Below are positions 22,901 through 35,967 of a DNA stretch of 64,000 nucleotides, piece after piece (within the stretch, counting starts at the first letter, position 1; each line of letters begins with the position of its first letter). The stretch is from Dipylidium caninum (taxonomy: Eukaryota > Platyhelminthes > Cestoda > Cyclophyllidea > Dipylidiidae). The position numbers and the translations under genes were made by a program. The stretch covers positions 992,001 to 1,056,000 of the forward strand of contig QEYB01000921.1 of assembly GCA_017562135.1 (NCBI GenBank). The letters run 5' to 3'. Below the pieces are notes generated by a model that was not told where the DNA came from, did not search any database, and saw only the letters and a program-made list of their open reading frames with translations.

Positions 22901-23999
22901 AACTAACACTTGTGGTCAATTGTTGTTTTTGCAGTTATTGCTTCTCATCTCGTTTCTAATCTTCCCACTTCTTTTTATCACCGTAGCGCCTCTTTTGCTT
23001 GACACAAGCTATTCATTTTAGCTTACTCTGCCTAGGATCAACTCATAGTTTGCTTATAAACTTTGTACTCCGTTCAATCGCATTAACGTCAATACGGAGT
23101 ACTACCAGGCGTGAAGTATTTTATTAATGCATGTATAAGTTGATCCTATTGCATGAGTTTCACTGAATCACATCTGAAGTGCGGTCCTATAAATGTTGAT
23201 ACGAATGAAGAATCATGACAAAATTTGTCCTAACCCATTTATGGGGGGAGGAGAGTTTGGTCTGCATTGGTGTGCTAATCAGACAACATTCTACTCAAAA
23301 TTATCACAAGTGTAGTTTTCAAGTGGCATAACCTTATTCGCCATCAATGGTGCTTCATCAAATATCACAAAGTCATGCTATCCACCTTGAATTTTGTTTC
23401 ACTTGTGCTGACTGATCGCCATTTCATGCCAATTCTCACAGTATATGCACAGTTTTTAGTTTTTTTTTATATGAAGCACTTTTAAGATATGATATTTCTT
23501 TTTCCTCCTCATTCGCCAACCGTAAATCTTGCCCTTCATTTTGTTTAGCTGCATTGCACTTTCCAGTTTTTGCATTTTGGCAGCGTTTTGGTCTCTGCCA
23601 GCGCCCTTGGGGCTCATTTATTTTGACTCAACATCGTGCACATCAGCGGTCACCCGTGAATTTTAAGTAAAAATGTTGTACTTAAACTCAAATTACTATT
23701 GAATATGTCGACAATGCATGTTATCTTTACCCCTCGAATATAAGTCTACATATCGGTTTTCAGTTTGTGTGCACCAACTTCCCAGAAACAATGTCATGAA
23801 TCTGCTACAGGTTGCTTATATAGTCCATTCCATTAACTATTGATGATTGTATAGTACGCAGTATGGCGCACTTACTATCGTCCAGATGAATATGATTCGT
23901 TGACCACTTATATATGGTAAAGATTAGTTCAGGTCTATACATCCCGGGGAAGTCTACGCACAATTAAGACAAGGGATTTATAAGCATTTTGTCATTTAG
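19915..23999. other. 4 kb gene-poor stretch
   Basis: GC-rich up to about 22,600, then AT-rich. Features seen: a GT-rich simple repeat near 21236-21262; an open plus-strand frame 22460-22885 with a Ser/Asn-rich middle but no known family; and a run of hydrophobic codons after an AG at about 22935. The first exons of gene A are expected somewhere to the right of 22,900 but could not be identified. Confidence 0.4.
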
Positions 24000-26900
24000 C
24001 ACCAAGGAGGAAGGAGGGTCCACAAGGTTATCAACAACAAGGAGGTAGGTATAACGAATTATTCGGTTCAATCTCCCTTTTGACCGTATTTCGCGCTGGT
24101 GACTAGTGAAACTGCCCCTATCATCCCGTTTCCTAGGCGAAAAGAAAGATGCCAAGTCTTCTTCAACCAGGCGTCGTCCACAAGGAGGTTGGCCTATTTT
24201 AAACGTCTAAGATCTTAAATAGTACTTGACTTCCCCTATTATTCTATCATCAAACCTGTTTTAGGTCAAGGCTCTGACACCGATTCGGGGAGTAAGGTTT
24301 TTTCCTTATTTGCTTCCTGTTTCCCTTATTCATATGCTTTTTGGCTTAGTATATTAGTATCTATCGCTTAAATAAGGGCAGCGAAGTTCACTATATTTAT
24401 TTCACACCTAAACTAGTTGAGTGCAACCGAACCTTGACAGAAGCAATTTGTATGAATCACACGAATATTCAAATTATCACGCATGGTCACGTCGTTGCGT
24501 TTTTAGTTTACCACGTAAGAAGCCACACACTTATTCAAAGACGCCAGCCTCCGCCAAAACATAATCGACCTGCCCGTAAGTAAAAATTCTTCAAAATCGC
24601 GGTCGCTTTCCCTTATCCATATGCACATTTTTGTTATGCTCTTCTTCCTCTGCACACTTGAGCACGTTAAACATGCCTACGATGACCTGCATCCCAACGA
24701 TCGAGCTATCCTTAAGTCGACAGTTTTTCCAACCCGATGAAAGGAAATGTAAAATGTCTTTAAGTACCGACTCAATTTCCGTTACCGATGGATTCCACAC
24801 TATGATTCACGAGTTTAGTCTCTTCCCCAAGATTCTATATTTTACCTTCAGGTGACACATACTTCGATAAGGTGCTCAATAATTCCGAAGCCTCCTCGGA
24901 ACTGTTGAGTGAGCAGGGTAGGTGCAGTCTTATCAGGAGATTTGTTATGTGCCTCATGCTTAATGCGCACCCATTCGTCGAGTGTGGGCAATGCCCTAAC
25001 ACGGTGTTATTCTTCGTTTCCGTTAGAAAGTTCATACCTCTGTGAAGACTGCAAAATGGACTCAGGTGAGCTCATTGACGTGTTACTGGTGGCGAGAGTA
25101 GAGCATACTTTGCATCCCTTCATTAGAAATTCACTCTGATATGGCGTTCCTTCAAGCCAAACCCTACTTATGCTCGAGGTGTAGAATGAGTCCAGGCAAG
25201 CTTCACCCTTCCCTCAGCCCCGTTTGATGTCTCTGCGCCGGTGACACGCCTAATCCTCTAACCATGTCAGCTTCTGAAGCCCCACCACTCCTGGCCCTGT
25301 AGACTTAATCGTTCTACAAAAAAAGTGGAAGCAGTTTAGCAGATGCTGAGGCCCACTCTTTGACCGGCATACTGTCTTAGCACTAACCACAGAGCTGTCT
25401 GGAAGAAAGCTTGCACAAAGAAGATATGGCGAAACTCTCTAACCTAGTCGCATAACATTCGGCTGTTGATTATCTGTTGCTTCTCTACGTCCTCACATGA
25501 AATCCGAGAAAATTGGAAAAAAAAATATTTTCTTACTTGCCTTTCTATAGCCGGCCACTCAAAACCCTCGAGGTGGAGCAGAGAGGAGCGAAATGGTAAG
25601 CCACTCATCGCCCTCTCGTCTAACCAATTTGATTACTTTTTTATTTTTACTGGGTGGTATGTGTGAACACCCTTTTTGTGGTAATACGAGGTTTTCTTAC
25701 GACTGATTCACACGTTTTGGCGAGTTTTTTGCCCATGTCACAACACACCCACTCGTCTTGTCATCCTCCGACCCCTTCGCCCTTTTGCCCCGGACATGCC
25801 GGCGGTTGTCACCTTAGTCCAGACACACCGATCTCCCGGTGGGACTTTGAGTCAAACTGAAGTACTTTTGTCTATTCACGTCCAGTTGCCAGTGTGCAAC
25901 GGGAGTAAGTTGAGCCCGTGACAATCACCGTCGGCGAGGACTTCTCCCCATTTTGACAAGTGCCTATGTTATGCGAATGTGTGCTTGACTTCAGATTACC
26001 ACGATTATTCCCCACGGAGACCGCGACAGCCACAACGTAAGTCACCACGTCTCCGCTGGATGAGACCAGACGAGGGGAGGCGAAGCGTGTTAACTCGCTC
26101 TCCACTCCCACTTTTTTATAGGTGAAGATTACTGCGATCACCGTTGGAATGGCAAGTTGACCACCCTCTAGAAAGTGGCCTTTTTGCCCTAACCGTAACA
26201 CCGAGTCGCGGGTTTGTCTCAAAATGTCTTAACGGTCTCCTCTCGCGACCGAGACTGAGAATGGGCTGTCTAACTTTTTATCCGTCCACTAAAATCCGCT
26301 CTCCATGGCGATCCCAGAACTCGTCTGACAGCCCGCCTCCCCCTCCCTCTGGTACTGTCTAACCAGCGACTCGTCCGCCTTGCCCCACGAAAAGCGTTGA
26401 CTGTCAGCGGAAAGAATTGGGGGAGAGGCGAGGTTAGACAACAGATCGTCGAGAATTGAAATCCATGATGCCTTTCTTGTCCACTTTAGATGAGGAGAGT
26501 GAGTCGGCGGACGAAAGTACGTTTCGAGCATTGCCGTTTAACTGCTCTTTTCATTGTTTCAAACCACCTTTTGTGAGATGCAACAGTGCGGTTTGGCATG
26601 GATTAACACAAAGCACTTATTGCGTCTCCTTCCATGCCCTCTTTTAGTCACTCCTCCTCGTAGACGCGCCGTATCCAAGCCACCGGAGAGGCCCAAAAAG
26701 CAGGGTACCTTCTTCAGCTGTCTATGCTCTCAGAACCCTAATCTTATTGCCACTTTACTGAACTGAAGCACCTTCTATGGCGTCTCTTTAGGCGGCACAC
26801 CGCGGGGCCACACAATGAAACCACCGAAAGCCGAGTTATCAGGTAAATTGCATGACTCGGCTTCGTTGTCTGCCTCTACAAAGGGCATTTTTCTATTCAT

Positions 26901-29900
26901 TTTGCGTTATCCACCAACGGGGATGACGAGAAGTCGGGGAGGAGGGGGAAGAGCCACACCAGTGGTTACGAGTGTCGCCTTTTATATCGCCATGAAGTAC
27001 GCTTTTTAGATGACATCTATGATTCTGAGGAAAACTGTGAGTAAACTAACCATAAATTCCATACCAACAGTTTGAGAATAATCTGCAGAAATGCCGTTAA
27101 CTAAAACGTACATCACTTTACCAATTCTCCCTGCGGAAATACTGTAACATGCCTCTTTTTTCTCTCGCTCTCTCTCTCTTCCTGCTTTGCGCCTTTAGAC
27201 CGACCTCCGAGTGGCAGACCGAGGAAGCAGAGTAAGTTAACATCATAATAGTGTCTTTTTCCCGTGGGGGAAACCGCCCTGGTAAATTTTACCACCGGAG
27301 GCTGTGCAGAGGGGAGAAGGCGGCCTGCCAATAGTGCCAAGGCTGAATGGCAGCTGAGCCTCCCAGTACGACTTAACGGTTGAGCCGAGAGGCGCCAAGC
27401 CGGAGGTGTAGGTCGAGTAGATTCTTAAACAAGATGTTGAGACTAATTGGAGAGTTTACGTGAAGATTAACTGGAGCTCCGCGGCATGTGGCACATTCGC
27501 AGGCTCCCAGGGGAGCGCATCTTCCGAATTCTCACATTCGAGCTGCCAATGACAGTGACAGGCCAATCTGATTACTCACCGATACCAAGGGCCAAAAAGA
27601 CGCCTTTTTTCTTGCAGAGTCAGGACCTCCGCGGGAAAGTAACCGTCGCGAGGCTTCACACAATCGCTGGCAAGGAGGTGAGGTGTACACTGACGCTTTG
27701 CCTCACTTCTTCACGAGTCAGGATATCATTTTGACAGAGCAATCATTGCTTATCCCCTGTTATTTCAGGATCTTCCGACTTGGACAGCAACGAAGAGGAT
27801 TATAACAGTAAGTGTTGATGAAGTAAAGGGGTTAATTCAACCTGTCAACAGGGTTCCCTCCACTTTTTGCCCATCCATCATTTCACACACATGCATGGAT
27901 TTCTCTGTGTGAATGAGATTCTCCGAGAGTCGCTCTCCCTTCTCCATCCTCATCTCCGCCAGTAGGTAGCGAGGTCCTTTTGGCCAAAATATGATCGAAT
28001 GAGGGTTGTGGCGATGGAGTACGGTCACAGTCGCCACAGACTACTGTTAATCAAACCACCAAGTCACGATTTTTAAGAACGATCATGAAGTAAATAGTTA
28101 ATATTTTTTCTGTGAAAAAGTCGCCTTTTCCCTGTACAGGCGATTTCTCTGCCAAAGCCCCAGTGAAACGAAGATCAGGTGAGACGACTGGGTGACTAGT
28201 AGAAAGAATTGAAAGTGGTCTTCACGAGGACATGACACTTAAGAATCACATGACACTTAAGAGCCCACGGTCTTAGTTACTCCTCGTGGAACACGTAAAT
28301 ACGCTCAGAATTCTTTTCAAGGGTGATCAGAATGATGCTTCAGCTCAGAGCTTCATTAAGCTCGGTGGGTAATTGAGTTTAAGATGAATCACTCATACGG
28401 GTTTGGAGCGCCCTTTACCTGGCTTCAATTACCCATTTGCGCTATATTACATAGCGCAGCAGGCTGTGATTAAAGCCCCGCTAAATACCAACCTTTGTTT
28501 GAATAGGTCCGCGAAAGAAGAGCTCGCCTAAAAAGCCACGTACGTTTACTGCCAAGGGTCTCTTGATCGCCAAGTAAAGTGGCTTTCACTGATGGTATCT
28601 ACAGAAAGCTATAACAGCGACACGTTTATCACTCACTGTCTTAATGGCATTACACTTCTTTTAACTGACCACTTTTGAGTCGATCCACTGCTTATCCACC
28701 TTATTCCTAGCTACTACCAGATAAAAATTTCATGTAACGCTTTCTAATACCTTCGCAAAAATCGTCACCCTTCTGATATATTGGAAACCACCTTTATTTT
28801 TAGCACACACAGACGGTCCGCAAAGTCGTAACAAACAACGTGAGTTGTTCTATGCTCCTGTCCGATTTCCTTGTTTGCTATCAATTCTCTATCGGATCAG
28901 TAATGGCCTTCATATATTTTTGTCTATAATATTCCTACTCAATATAGTTAAGTAGTAAATTTTAATTGTTTGTTGAAATGTAGATCCTGTCAGATTTTCC
29001 TTTACACGTTGTCTATTTTCTTGTTCTATTTTTCTACAACAGGCTTCATAGGTGGGTTTATTGTGGATTGAATCCGTGTAACCCCTTAACTACAAAATGC
29101 CTTCTGCAAATACGGAACTCTAAAAGAATAATCCTCCATGACATCTTGACATTTCTTGCTTGCGCCCCGAAATAATTCCTTAATCAGTGACGTGTGCATC
29201 TTGCGCACTAAACCATTTTGCCTTGTGTGTAAATGAAAGACATTGCTTTCATTTCCCTGTTCTAGAGGTCGTCGAACGCAAGACAACAACACGCCCGTGT
29301 AAGTGGATGTTTCGTTAACTATAGCCACGAGAAATCGCCCTATTTCGTTACAAAAAGAGTTAATTTTCCTTCTAGCAAGGCAAAATGATGAGGAAGTGAA
29401 AATACGTAAGTGCTTAATCGAGGAATGGGGCAGATGTCCGTGCCATGGCCCTTACATGGCCTCGTATTCACTCAAAAATTAACGCTTTTTAGGACGGAAG
29501 CCCATTCCCGAGGACTACCCTTCCCAATCTGGTGGGTGTAAATTGTCTAACGCTCGCGGCGCAATGTTGGCCTGAGGCCAGAGTCAGTGCTGACTTCAAT
29601 GCGTTATTCATTTCAGAGTCAGAACACTCAGAGGAGGCGGAGGATTCCGATGAAACGTGTAAGTTCCACCCTCTAGTGTGGTGTTAAGTTAAAGTCATTG
29701 CAGTGATTGGGGCCCTCGCACCGTCAATCGCGTAAATCACCGTCCCTCCTCTTCTCTAGACGAGCGTGTAGAGCGTGTGCGTCGTCCCGCACGCCGACCG
29801 CCGAACCGAAAGGGTGAGACAGTCGATCCGACTTTACCACGCCTCTTAACACTGCCCACTTTTCATTCGGTAAATTTGTTGCAGTTTATACACGATATCA

Positions 29901-30776
29901 AGTGCATCCCCTCGCGTATATTGTAGAACAATACCAGTATGAAGATGATGAACCGCCAAAGCACCAGAATAGACCAAGTAAGCATTTCCTAATCGTTCCC
30001 TTCCCCCCTCCCCCTCCTCTTCATGCACGGCCGCATTAATCCACCAAAACCGCCCCCACCATAGTCAAGGCGTTGTAGCTCCACTAGTCGGATGTTCCAC
30101 TTCGTTCCATGCCTGTGACGAGGTTAGAGGGTCACTAAAGCGTTGAAAAGCCCTGCTGGATTGAAATCAGGCGGAATCTAACCTGATAAGACGCGGACTG
30201 AGTGAGACCTCACTTTGTCTCTACTTTCAGACCGTCCGCAGAGGAGCAAACCGCAGGGTCCGCTGGCCACAGGTAACCATTTGCCGACCTCACGCACCGT
30301 CTCCTCGCCTGACTGCCTTGGCTAGGCTAATTTTTCAGATTTCACCTTGTATCCCTTTTCCTCGCACGCAAGCACACTCGCCGAGTGCCTTTCCTTTGTC
30401 TCCTCCTCCTCTTCGTTTTCTTTTTTTCTTTTTTTTTAACAGGAAAACGTGTGTCCGGTCATAACGAGGTAGGTGTTAAAACGTTAATTACTGCCACTGC
30501 CTCGGTGCCATTCAATGCTTTCCCCTCACGCTGTGAGAGGAGAGGAAACTCTCACCTCTCCTGAATGTCCTTCCTCTTCTTCAGGCCAAAGCGTGTACGA
30601 TGGGCATGCGAACCTCCGGCAACGTAGGTCATTCTGCTGCCTCAGCGCCTCTGCTCGGTGGTGTCAATCTCACCTTTTCCCCTTCTGCCTTCACAGAGAG
30701 CCTGAAGACCGGACCCGCGATCAGGAGTCGCTGGCAGCCTGACCGACCTCTCCCACTCCTCCACGTCGTCGTTTAA
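24000..30776 (+). CDS. Micro-exon gene A: charge-alternating low-complexity protein (5' incomplete)
   Basis: About 26 exons, nearly all entering and leaving in phase 1: 24000-24044, 24137-24187, 24507-24575, 24852-24917, 25027-25065, 25551-25595, 26122-26151, 26490-26516, 26648-26704, 26792-26842, 27010-27036, 27199-27231, 27769-27807, 28140-28178, 28507-28539, 28804-28839, 29043-29051, 29376-29405, 29493-29531, 29617-29658, 29760-29813, 29885-29977, 30231-30272, 30443-30468, 30585-30623, 30697-end. Acidic exons (DEESESADE, DDIYDSEEN, SSDLDSNEEDYN, ESEHSEEAEDSDET) alternate with basic Pro-rich ones (YRPPSGRPRKQ, GPRKKSSPKKP, VRRPARRPPNRK). Exon 26122-26151 uses a GC donor (GCAAGT). Exon 30443-30468 is one base short, so the end is either TGA 30705 or, if phase 1 holds, TAA 30776. 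No domain, signal peptide or membrane segment is visible. The family is unknown, and the start codon was not found. Confidence 0.72.
29043..29051 (+). other. 9-nt micro-exon of gene A
   Basis: Acceptor CAACAG and donor GTGGGT enclose nine bases that keep phase 1 and add three residues. Similar 9-nt exons occur in gene B at 36494-36502 and 37731-37739. Confidence 0.5.
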
Positions 30777-31150
30777 GGCTTAACACTTCGTCTCGTCCAC
30801 CATTCGCGAGTGCAAATGTTCACCACCTTCTCCATTTCGTTTGACTAAATCCACTAAGCTGTCTAAAAATAGCTTCCTTTCACACTCTTGCCTCCTCTCC
30901 CCTCAGTGTATTTGAATCACGCGTTTCTTGGTGGAAATTAAAAATGTTCTCTTCCGCGCTCCGCACTTTTTAATCTTTCGAAGTGTGTTAACAACCGCGC
31001 GACCGTTCACCTTGAAGTCGTGGCATCATACCGAGGGAGGTTGGCGGTGCTGTAGTGTGGAGGCGAGGGTAGGACCGGACCTGACGAGTTCATCGACTCC
31101 GTGGGGGTACAGAAGTACTGCGAGGGGAAGGTCCACGACATTTAAAGTGT
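30777..31150. other. Gene A 3' flank
   Basis: Pyrimidine-rich sequence with no AATAAA close to the candidate stops. No other feature is seen. Confidence 0.4.
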
Positions 31151-31607
31151 TTAGTTTATTAACCGCTGAGGGTTGCCGGCACAGTTGTCCCTGGTCCTGG
31201 CGGGAATGCGGGCTCCCTCCGCCTCGTAGAATGGGATCCACCGACACGTAATTGCTCGTTTAAACATAGGGTGAACCCTCCGGTCTCGCAGTAACTCCCG
31301 GAATTTAGCATGGGAAATAAGCAGAGCATAATTCGGTGAAAGCGATGTAACCATGTTGAAGAGTTCTGCGGAGACATCGGAGAGAAAAGTCCAGTCCGCC
31401 GCGACCACATGCTCTATGATACCCAAGCCGGGAAGAAAAAGTACTAGGAGTCCTTTGGAGGAATGGAAGCAGCCGAGCGGACTGGTGGAGACTCTTCGTT
31501 AAGAGATCCGCGGCGCGAAGTGGAGTAGTTCATAAAACCTCGACGAACTTGTGATACGCGTCAATTGGATTACGTCTGGAAGGCGATTGAATTAGGCTGG
31601 CTTTTGT
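31151..31607 (-). pseudogene. Unidentified minus-strand coding-like stretch with one in-frame stop
   Basis: Reading leftward from about 31607, one frame gives protein-like sequence (RLPDVIQLTRITSSSRFYEL), a TAA near 31500, then a long open run containing LLVLFLPGLGIIEHVVAAD, LFNMVTSLSPNYALLISH and FRELLRDRRVHPMFK, ending near 31151. An AATAAA-like TTAATAAAC overlaps the end. To the right, a second open stretch at 31879-32064 (minus) reads RRITYIARTDHRDVYTLFWS. I do not recognise the family. It could be a decayed gene or mobile-element fragment, a gene with unseen introns, or chance. Confidence 0.3.
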
Positions 31608-34600
31608 TACAATCTAATTTGCCTTCACTTTGATTCCACTTTGTGTAAAACTTCGGTGCCAAGCATTGCCAGACTGTGTGAAAGGGTGAGTGCGTTTACT
31701 TGGCAGAAAGAAGCGCGACGAAGACGAAACACGGGGTGTCTTGGCATTTGCCCAACCGACTGTTTCCTCTGAGGCCAAAGTCATTGCGCAGCCTCCGTCC
31801 TGATTTAGCGTGGCGCCTGATGACCGCGACAGAGTTGCCGAGGGAGGACGAAGAAGCGGACAGTAGAGGTTAGAAGGACTACAAAGCTCCGTCAGAATCA
31901 TCTCGCAGACCTTTGATAATGCTGGCCAGGCGTGACTGGAATGACCAGAACAGAGTGTAGACGTCACGATGATCGGTTCGTGCAATGTAAGTTATGCGCC
32001 GAAGCGAGTCTCCTCGACTAGCGCCACTCGGGCCGTCAGGATGGCGGAGAAGAGCAGCCAACAACGGTGCTATGGTGCACGTTCAGTGGGATGTTTCCTC
32101 CCAAGTCTAAAATTCCACCTGGTTTGGTTTCGCGCCCCTCGCGGGCCATTACTTCGGCACTGAACACCACCCTTCAAACTGGCAAGCTGAAAAATAGTTC
32201 AGAGTAACCCGAGAAAGTTAGTCCTAACAGTAGTAACTGAAATCTTCGGCTACCTCCAAGAAATCGCGTCTGATTTTTTTTCGACCTACTGAATAATGTT
32301 TTCAGTAGTGCGGGCTCGGACTTATCGGGGACAAGAAAAATGAAGTCCCCTCTGACGAGGCCGATGACTGTCGACTTGAGATGCGATTGAGTATTTGGTA
32401 GAAAGGAGGTCGTCCACCTCTAACAGGTCTTTACTCAGACAACTTCAAGGGGATTTTCAAGATGTCAACACCAAACAAGATTCCGCACGTTGATCGAACA
32501 GTGCTAGTTGGAGCACAAATGCTTCCCTGCATGCTAGAGTGAAAGCGTCCCGTTCTCTCCCAACTAATTAATCGTCCTCTCGCGTCATAGTAACGTAATC
32601 CCCAAGAAGACCACCTTAACCGCGTGGTGCTAATCATTTTGATAGGCATTTTACTTTTTTAAGGGCAGCCTATTTCTCGTTTAACGGAGAAATAGTCTGG
32701 AGGTGTACAATTATTTAAGAAAACTACATTTTACACTCGTGAGGTCTACATACGTACTGTAAGATGGTCTCACAGTCGCCTGCTTTATGCGGTGTCATGT
32801 TTCGGCTCCTCCAGCCTCGGTCCTCAAACCCCCATTCCCCCCCCCGCCGCCGACCTAATTCAGGCTTTCCTGTTGGTAATCGAGATGGCCTCGCAAAGTA
32901 GTTCCACGGGCCCGACTTTCCACTCTCATAGGCTGTGAAATGGCAATTGAAAGCTTCACCCAAATGACCGGATCACTCATTCTACTCTGGCGCAAACACA
33001 CCCTCACTTGTCACCGGGTGACATCAGGCGGTAATGAGATGTCAGTGCATAAAATTTCATTAGTGCATCTGCCAGCCACCGGTCCCAGGAAGGCAAAATC
33101 TCCAATATTCCAGGCGATGGGCACGCATCGAGCTCCACGTCCACTTCATATTTAGTCTGCGCAAAAGAACAATACGTCACGAGACGTGTGCAAGACGGCC
33201 GGGCGGGGATTTAGGTGTTGGGATGAAGAATATCCGGAAGGGGACAAAAAGGGGCATAAATGACAAAACTTTATGCACAAGGCCTGGTGCCCTCCCGCCG
33301 ACAGGGTTGTGTGACGCGGGGACCTCGGAAGGGTCTTTGATGCAAGCTGGAAATAGAGAAAAGGGAGGAAGTAGCCATAAATAAACGGGGGGGGGTGTGT
33401 GCGGGGGGTTTCGCATCCTCCGCTCACCACCCTAATCGGGGAGTAATGCGGTACAGCGGGAAAAATTTTTCACGATTAGGCTGACTCAAGTAGACAGCTT
33501 AAGTCGCATGTGTTTGTCTGTGAGCGTGTGTGAGTATGAGTCTTCTGGCCATAAAACACGTCAACGTTGATTGAAAGTAGCACGAACCACTTCACAGTGA
33601 CGTGGTAGTAAGGCAGGGGCGGGAAGAGTCGAATTTTCTGACAGATACCACGATCGCCCAAAAGATGTCTTCTGCGCCAAGGATGAGAGCTTAACGCACT
33701 CTCCGGTAGCCCCGCGTCTAAATTTGCTGACGGTGTTAGGGTTTGGGGGCATTTGGTTTCACGGTGCGTGGCCGGATAGCGGGCCAGCTGAAGTTTGGTA
33801 AACTCTATTTTTACCGAATTAACAGGACCCCACAATCGGTGGCGGCGATATTCAATTAACTCTTTAATATTTTGCTGATGAGATTTATGGTTAACGTTAA
33901 GGTGATGGGCAAAGTCTGAAGGCTCTCATTACAAATCCAAAAGTTGTGACCTTAGACTGGATGTTGGCTGACTTTGGGGAGAGAATGATCATGGATACAT
34001 TCAAATAACAACAAAAAATAATCCACGTGAGCCGAGTTGAGCAAAGTGAGCGAGAGAAAAGGGTGGAGACCTGAGCGAGTGGAGTATTCCGAGCTCTTGA
34101 AGGGATTTGGAGGGCTTCGGAGCCAGACTACACTACAGTGAAGAGTTAAAAATCCGCGCATTAAAATACGAGAGGTACCAAGAATTTTGCACCCAAATCG
34201 GGCATCTACAAAGTAACCAATCGGAAAAATCAAGGGGCAACCTTATTAACTTTTGATTTTCGTCTGTAATTTCATTTAGGTCTCGTGAAAAAAAGAGGCA
34301 AGTTGCTCGAATATTCGGTATTAAAGTGGAATCGGTATAAAGAAATATATGTACCAAGTAAATTAACCTTTTCTGTTTCGCCAGTGCGCAGTCATTTGAT
34401 ATTAAAATCAAATTAGATTATTATTACAAATAAAGCATGTAATTTTTCGTGAGAATAATGTTTATTGGTGAGAAATAAAGAGACCCCTCTTGGTAGAGCC
34501 AAAATTTTGTAACACGTTATACTTTAAATCAAATACATCAGTTTGTTGTCCGTATTTCTAACTTTCACCATTCCTTTATGACCAAATGCACTTGTTTTGC

Positions 34601-35967
34601 TGCATTTATGATGCCTCGCGGCTTCGCGGCACCGCAGACAGTTATTTCAAAGTAAACTGGATCCATTATATTCAACTACGTAGAGGTGGTATATTTTCTG
34701 CGGCACCTCGGGTATCCCTCTCGGTGGAAGCGTGGTATGAAAAAAGTCGGGAGCTTTAGAGCTGCCAATAAAATTGAATTCTCAGGTCTAATGATTGTGG
34801 GGCAATTAAGGCGTCACTCAAGTATGCTTTGTGTGAAATTAGTTCGTGCAAATTTAATTTTGTGCGCGAAAGCCATGAGAATGATGGCGATAAGCTGTAG
34901 AATTTTTGATTTGGCTCCATTTTCCTATGCCATGGCATAATTGTTACCGCCATCGGGACGTTTGTCGGCCCGTCATCGAGAAGAGATTCAACAAGGGTGG
35001 CGTAAGAGACAATCCTATTTGGTAGTAGGCACCGTGTGTGGAGAGGAGCGGAATGGAGTATGCTTTGCCGCTGGAAAAGGCTTCTAAGCTGATTACTTCA
35101 AGTCACTTACCACCGTACCCACTTTGGATGGGCGACACGTTAACGAAATAATTCTTCTCGCCGGGCAAGCCCGTTAACCTTTCCCTCGGTACAGCGGATT
35201 GGTTTCAGCTAATCTCTAAGAGTGTTAATGGGGGCTCTCCAGCCATGCCAAACAGCGAAGTAGCATGTCGCATTTTAGTTGTTAGGCTGTGTATTAGCGT
35301 TGGTGACGCCTCGATGACATTGTCGGCTTTGCTGCAGTTTACGGCCTTAGGACTCATTCCACACGTGTCGGCGGTGGTGGTATTCTGCGGCCTCGTCGAA
35401 CGCCCACAGATATGGACGAGTTCTGTTATCGATGGAGCACGGAGTCAAGTGGTCGTGGATTAGCGCTGGAAAGTTTTTGGTTTTTTCTCTGCCCACATGG
35501 ACTTGGCCAACAACCTACCGCGTCGCCTGTTGCAGACCGAATAACTTTTATTCTTTAATTTTAAACTACTCCCCCTGATGGTCAGGAAAACCAGGAGACA
35601 GCGGGATGACTTAGTTTTTCTTTATTAAGCCGACTGGAACCCCATTAAGGCGAAAGGCATCACTCAGGCGACCTGTTGCAGTCGTGTCAATATTCCCTTA
35701 TTGCCGGATTGTACGGGGTGTCACATCGACGGTGTCGACCACATATTTCAATTGATTACGCGAGATGATGAGAACGGTTAGCAGTGGGTGAAGCGCCGCC
35801 TTAACGATACCAGCGGTGCCTGATTTGATTACTGTAAATCAGTGAGTGCGCCGAGCTGCCCCTCTACGCCGATTCGCTGTGCTGGTGCGACTGGCTGCGT
35901 TGCTGGCAGGCAAAAAGATACATCGCGGAGCACTTCGCCTCATTTTCACCACACCCTGCTAGTCACG
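31608..35967. other. 4.4 kb without a confident gene
   Basis: Besides the 31879-32064 minus stretch, several open frames of 60-119 codons are present on both strands (for example 33476-33835 and 34133-34411, minus) with no family resemblance. The part around 34,000-34,700 is AT-rich. The last 100 bases lead into gene B's first coding exon and probably contain its promoter. Confidence 0.4.
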
